From an uncultured SAR86 cluster bacterium (GTDB lineage: Bacteria > Pseudomonadota > Gammaproteobacteria > Magnimaribacterales > D2472): a DNA stretch of 64,000 nucleotides. This document shows, in pieces, positions 62,149 to 64,000 of the stretch. How positions within the stretch are numbered: the first letter of the stretch is position 1; every line of letters starts with the position of its first letter. The stretch is from assembly GCA_902628925.1 (NCBI GenBank), contig CACOPA010000001.1, positions 1 through 64,000 on the forward strand, read 5' to 3'. The notes under the pieces are model-generated. The model was not told the DNA's origin and made no database searches. It saw only the letters and a program-made list of their open reading frames with translations. The position numbers and the translations under genes are program-made.

Positions 62149-64000
62149 TTAGAAAGTTAAATTAAATTTAACTCCATAATTTCTTCCGGGTAATGGAACT
62201 TCTGACTTGACGTAAGATGCATGATTTCTTGCAACTTCATCAAGCAAGTTATTTCCAAAAATAGAAACACTTAAATTTGAATCTCCAAGATCAAAAACCT
62301 TGGTAAGTCTCGCATTAAGCATTTGATATCCATCGGTAGTGGTCTCGCCTTCTCCAACATCGCTTTGCTTATCAACATCTTTAAGCATCAATTTAAAAAC
62401 CATGCTGTCTTTTGTATAAGCTAAAGAATACATATTTCTTGCTGGAGTGATTCTTGGAACATCATGCCCGTCATCAAAAGTTGCAGAAACCTCATCCCTT
62501 GAGTATCTAAGGTCCAATGTGCCTGAAGCAAGTTCAAACATTCTTCCAACTTGCAGTTCAACACCTTCAAATTCAGCATTTTGTTGCATGAAATTTGCAA
62601 GTGTTAAGCCTTCATGATCGTCATGACCTTCTTCATGCTCTTCATCATGCTCTTCATGCTCCTCTTCGCTTTCATCCATCAGGTAGATATAATTATCGAC
62701 ACTATTCCTATACATAGTGAATGACGAGTAAGCACCTTCGTTGTTGTAGTTAACAGTAAACTCAAAATTGGTAGATTCTTCTACTGCTAAATTTGTATTA
62801 CCCACCTCAAACCTTTGCGTGGCCAAGTGGGGGCCGTTCATAAACAACTCAGTCGCACTCGGAGCGCGCTCAACGACAGCAAAACCAAAATCAATATCGA
62901 AATAATCATTTAGATCACGATTTAAAGATGCTGCAAAACTAATGTTATCGAAGCTTTTATCAAAATAGCTGGTTTCACCTTCTTCTTCATGATGCTCTTC
63001 TTCTTCATGATGCTCTTCAGATTCGGTGATGGAGCCACTTCGATCAATTTGATCAAGTCTTAAACCTAAGTCAATTGAATAAGCACCGTAATCACGAGAA
63101 ACAAAATATCCAAAAGTTGTTTCATCAGATGCAACCGGGTTCATGAATGATTCAGCACCGATAACTGAAGACTCTTCATCAGCAACATTGATTACAAACT
63201 TTTGATTGCCTGTAAGATTAAAAGTTAAGCCAAATTCAGAAGCATCATTCACAAATGTTGTAGGGCCTTCTTCGTGCCCATGGTCATCATGATCTTCTTC
63301 CTCATCATGATGTCCCTCTTCCTCTGCATGTTGCTCAATTAATACATAGTCAGTGTCTCTGAAGGAGTAATCAATTGCACTTAAAAGGGATCCATTTACA
63401 TTATAAGAGCCCTTGATATCTAATTTGTCTGAATCAGTTGTTGCAAAAATACGCTCATCTTCATGCTCTTCTTCTTCATGCTCATCCTCATCATGATCTT
63501 CTTCACCATGTTCATCATGACCATGTTCTTCTCCATGAAAAGGAATGCCATGCATATTTTCTAAGGACTTAACAGAGATACCAAAATAACCCCAGTCTCC
63601 TGTTTTCGAGATACCAATGTTAGTAGACTCAAGCTCATAATCTGAGTTGGCTAGAAAACCCTCGTCTTCATCATGATGCTCTTCTTCTTCATGATCTTCG
63701 TCTTCATCATGATGCTCTTCTTCTTCATGCATGAGTGCACCATCCGGTACATCAAAGTTACCAAATTCGGCATTTTTATAAGAGAGCGCAACGTTAAAAC
63801 CACCCACATTGTCAGTGTAGGTGAAGCTGGTTGCATCACCATCAGCAACTGACTGAGATTCAGCTCCAATATTAAATTCAGGACCGTCAAAATCTGTCTT
63901 AGAAATGGTGTTATCAACAATGTTTATGATTCCTCCAATGCCACCATTTGCATAAAGCAGCGATGAGGGACCTTTAATAATCTCTATTTGTTGAACATTA
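62149..64000 (-). CDS. TonB-dependent receptor with His/acidic-rich tracts (5' end outside window)
   Basis: The frame is open to the right edge, giving 616 residues and a stop at 62149-62151. The visible part begins in the plug domain (IEIIKGPSSLLYANGGIGGI) and continues through the beta-barrel to a C-terminal Phe (VKFNLTF), typical of outer-membrane proteins. Five His/Asp/Glu-rich tracts lie near 63661-63732, 63455-63540, 63269-63338, 62971-63024 and 62611-62681, with about 28 His in total. Such loops suggest binding of zinc or another transition metal, as in ZnuD-like receptors. The metal is inferred, not shown. Confidence 0.92.
   Translation of the reverse strand, partial: NVQQIEIIKGPSSLLYANGGIGGIINIVDNTISKTDFDGPEFNIGAESQSVADGDATSFTYTDNVGGFNVALSYKNAEFGNFDVPDGALMHEEEEHHDEDEDHEEEEHHDEDEGFLANSDYELESTNIGISKTGDWGYFGISVKSLENMHGIPFHGEEHGHDEHGEEDHDEDEHEEEEHEDERIFATTDSDKLDIKGSYNVNGSLLSAIDYSFRDTDYVLIEQHAEEEGHHDEEEDHDDHGHEEGPTTFVNDASEFGLTFNLTGNQKFVINVADEESSVIGAESFMNPVASDETTFGYFVSRDYGAYSIDLGLRLDQIDRSGSITESEEHHEEEEHHEEEGETSYFDKSFDNISFAASLNRDLNDYFDIDFGFAVVERAPSATELFMNGPHLATQRFEVGNTNLAVEESTNFEFTVNYNNEGAYSSFTMYRNSVDNYIYLMDESEEEHEEHDEEHEEGHDDHEGLTLANFMQQNAEFEGVELQVGRMFELASGTLDLRYSRDEVSATFDDGHDVPRITPARNMYSLAYTKDSMVFKLMLKDVDKQSDVGEGETTTDGYQMLNARLTKVFDLGDSNLSVSIFGNNLLDEVARNHASYVKSEVPLPGRNYGVKFNLTF
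63665..63729. repeat. 36-bp in-frame tandem repeat in the receptor gene
   Basis: A 36-bp unit (63665-63700) is repeated exactly over its first 29 bases at 63701-63729. It encodes the 12-residue unit HEEEEHHDEDED. Because the unit is a multiple of three, copy-number changes would lengthen or shorten the tract without a frameshift. Confidence 0.85.

Noticed and set aside
62600-63740. Repeated blocks of similar sequence resembling a CRISPR or minisatellite
   Set aside because: The blocks are irregular in length and spacing, code in one frame for His/Glu tracts, and lack spacers and cas genes.
63651-63920. Met/Lys-rich minus-strand frame over the receptor gene
   Set aside because: It is an out-of-frame reading of the His/Glu repeat DNA; low complexity comes from the repeat and the receptor frame is clearly the coding one.

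Overview
The window is about 64 kb of gene-dense, AT-rich chromosome from a gammaproteobacterium. Most genes are separated by a few bases or overlap, no gene-free stretch exceeds about 130 bp, and I see no insertion sequence, prophage, rRNA operon or CRISPR array. Gene content and order match conserved gammaproteobacterial blocks (lptD-surA-pdxA-rsmA-apaH, tsaD|rpsU-yqeY, rph-pyrE, spoT-rpoZ-gmk-yicC, ntrB-ntrC, yibN-grxC, mutY-yggX, fis-purH-purD, trpE-G-D-C). Compact layout, AT richness, a TonB-dependent receptor, and PhyH, Rieske and SDR-type oxidoreductases suggest a streamlined marine lineage such as SAR86. That taxon is an inference from gene content; no 16S rRNA gene is present.

Layout. 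1-2.5 kb: the tail of a small secreted protein or lipoprotein, a MAPEG protein, a DUF411 copper-type protein, a phytanoyl-CoA-type dioxygenase and a RidA-family protein. 2.6 kb: a CAU tRNA (probably Ile2), then yrbL and pdxH. 4-10 kb (minus strand): rsmE-gshB-tonB-ruvX-dnaG-rpoD. 10.3-14.6 kb (plus): histidine phosphatase, fis, purH, purD, coq7. 14.6-21.9 kb (minus): SDR, amgK, murU, rpe, a DUF192 protein, trpE, trpG, trpD, trpC. 22-31.4 kb (plus): a thioredoxin-fold isomerase, lptD, surA, pdxA, rsmA, apaH, cca, a pteridine-reductase-like SDR and a phosphotransferase. 31.4-33.9 kb: folK, folB and tsaD on minus, rpsU and yqeY on plus. 33.9-36.6 kb: two amidohydrolase-fold proteins. 36.7-38.6 kb: rph, pyrE, ribE. 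38.6-44.7 kb (minus): an epimerase-like protein, yicC, gmk, rpoZ, spoT, ridA, pyrB. 44.7-50.3 kb: recG, then a membrane pyrophosphatase, a dicarboxylate/amino-acid symporter and a rubredoxin on minus. 50.3-53.8 kb (plus): ubiC, ubiA, a FemAB-like acyltransferase, yqiB, yqiA. 53.9-57.4 kb: a type II glutamine synthetase with ntrB-ntrC. 57.4-60.7 kb: grxC, yibN, gpmA, mutY, yggX, SDR. 60.8-64 kb: tRNA-Phe, a Rieske oxygenase, and a His-rich TonB-dependent receptor that runs off the right edge.

The window is mostly core metabolism: tryptophan, purine and pyrimidine synthesis, folate (folB, folK, folM-like), vitamin B6 (pdxA, pdxH), riboflavin, ubiquinone (ubiC, ubiA, coq7), glutathione, outer-membrane assembly (lptD, surA), peptidoglycan recycling (amgK, murU), stringent response (spoT, rpoZ) and nitrogen control. 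The points most worth a second look are: a type II glutamine synthetase where gammaproteobacteria normally carry glnA, with sigma-54-type promoter motifs; a TonB-dependent receptor with five His/Asp/Glu-rich tracts; an amidohydrolase pair in which one partner has lost its metal ligands; a perfect 10-bp inverted repeat between two divergent genes; a self-palindromic -10 box shared by two divergent genes with almost no leader; gpmA where gpmI is expected; and a split rpsU/dnaG/rpoD operon. I did not find a clearly new multi-gene system.
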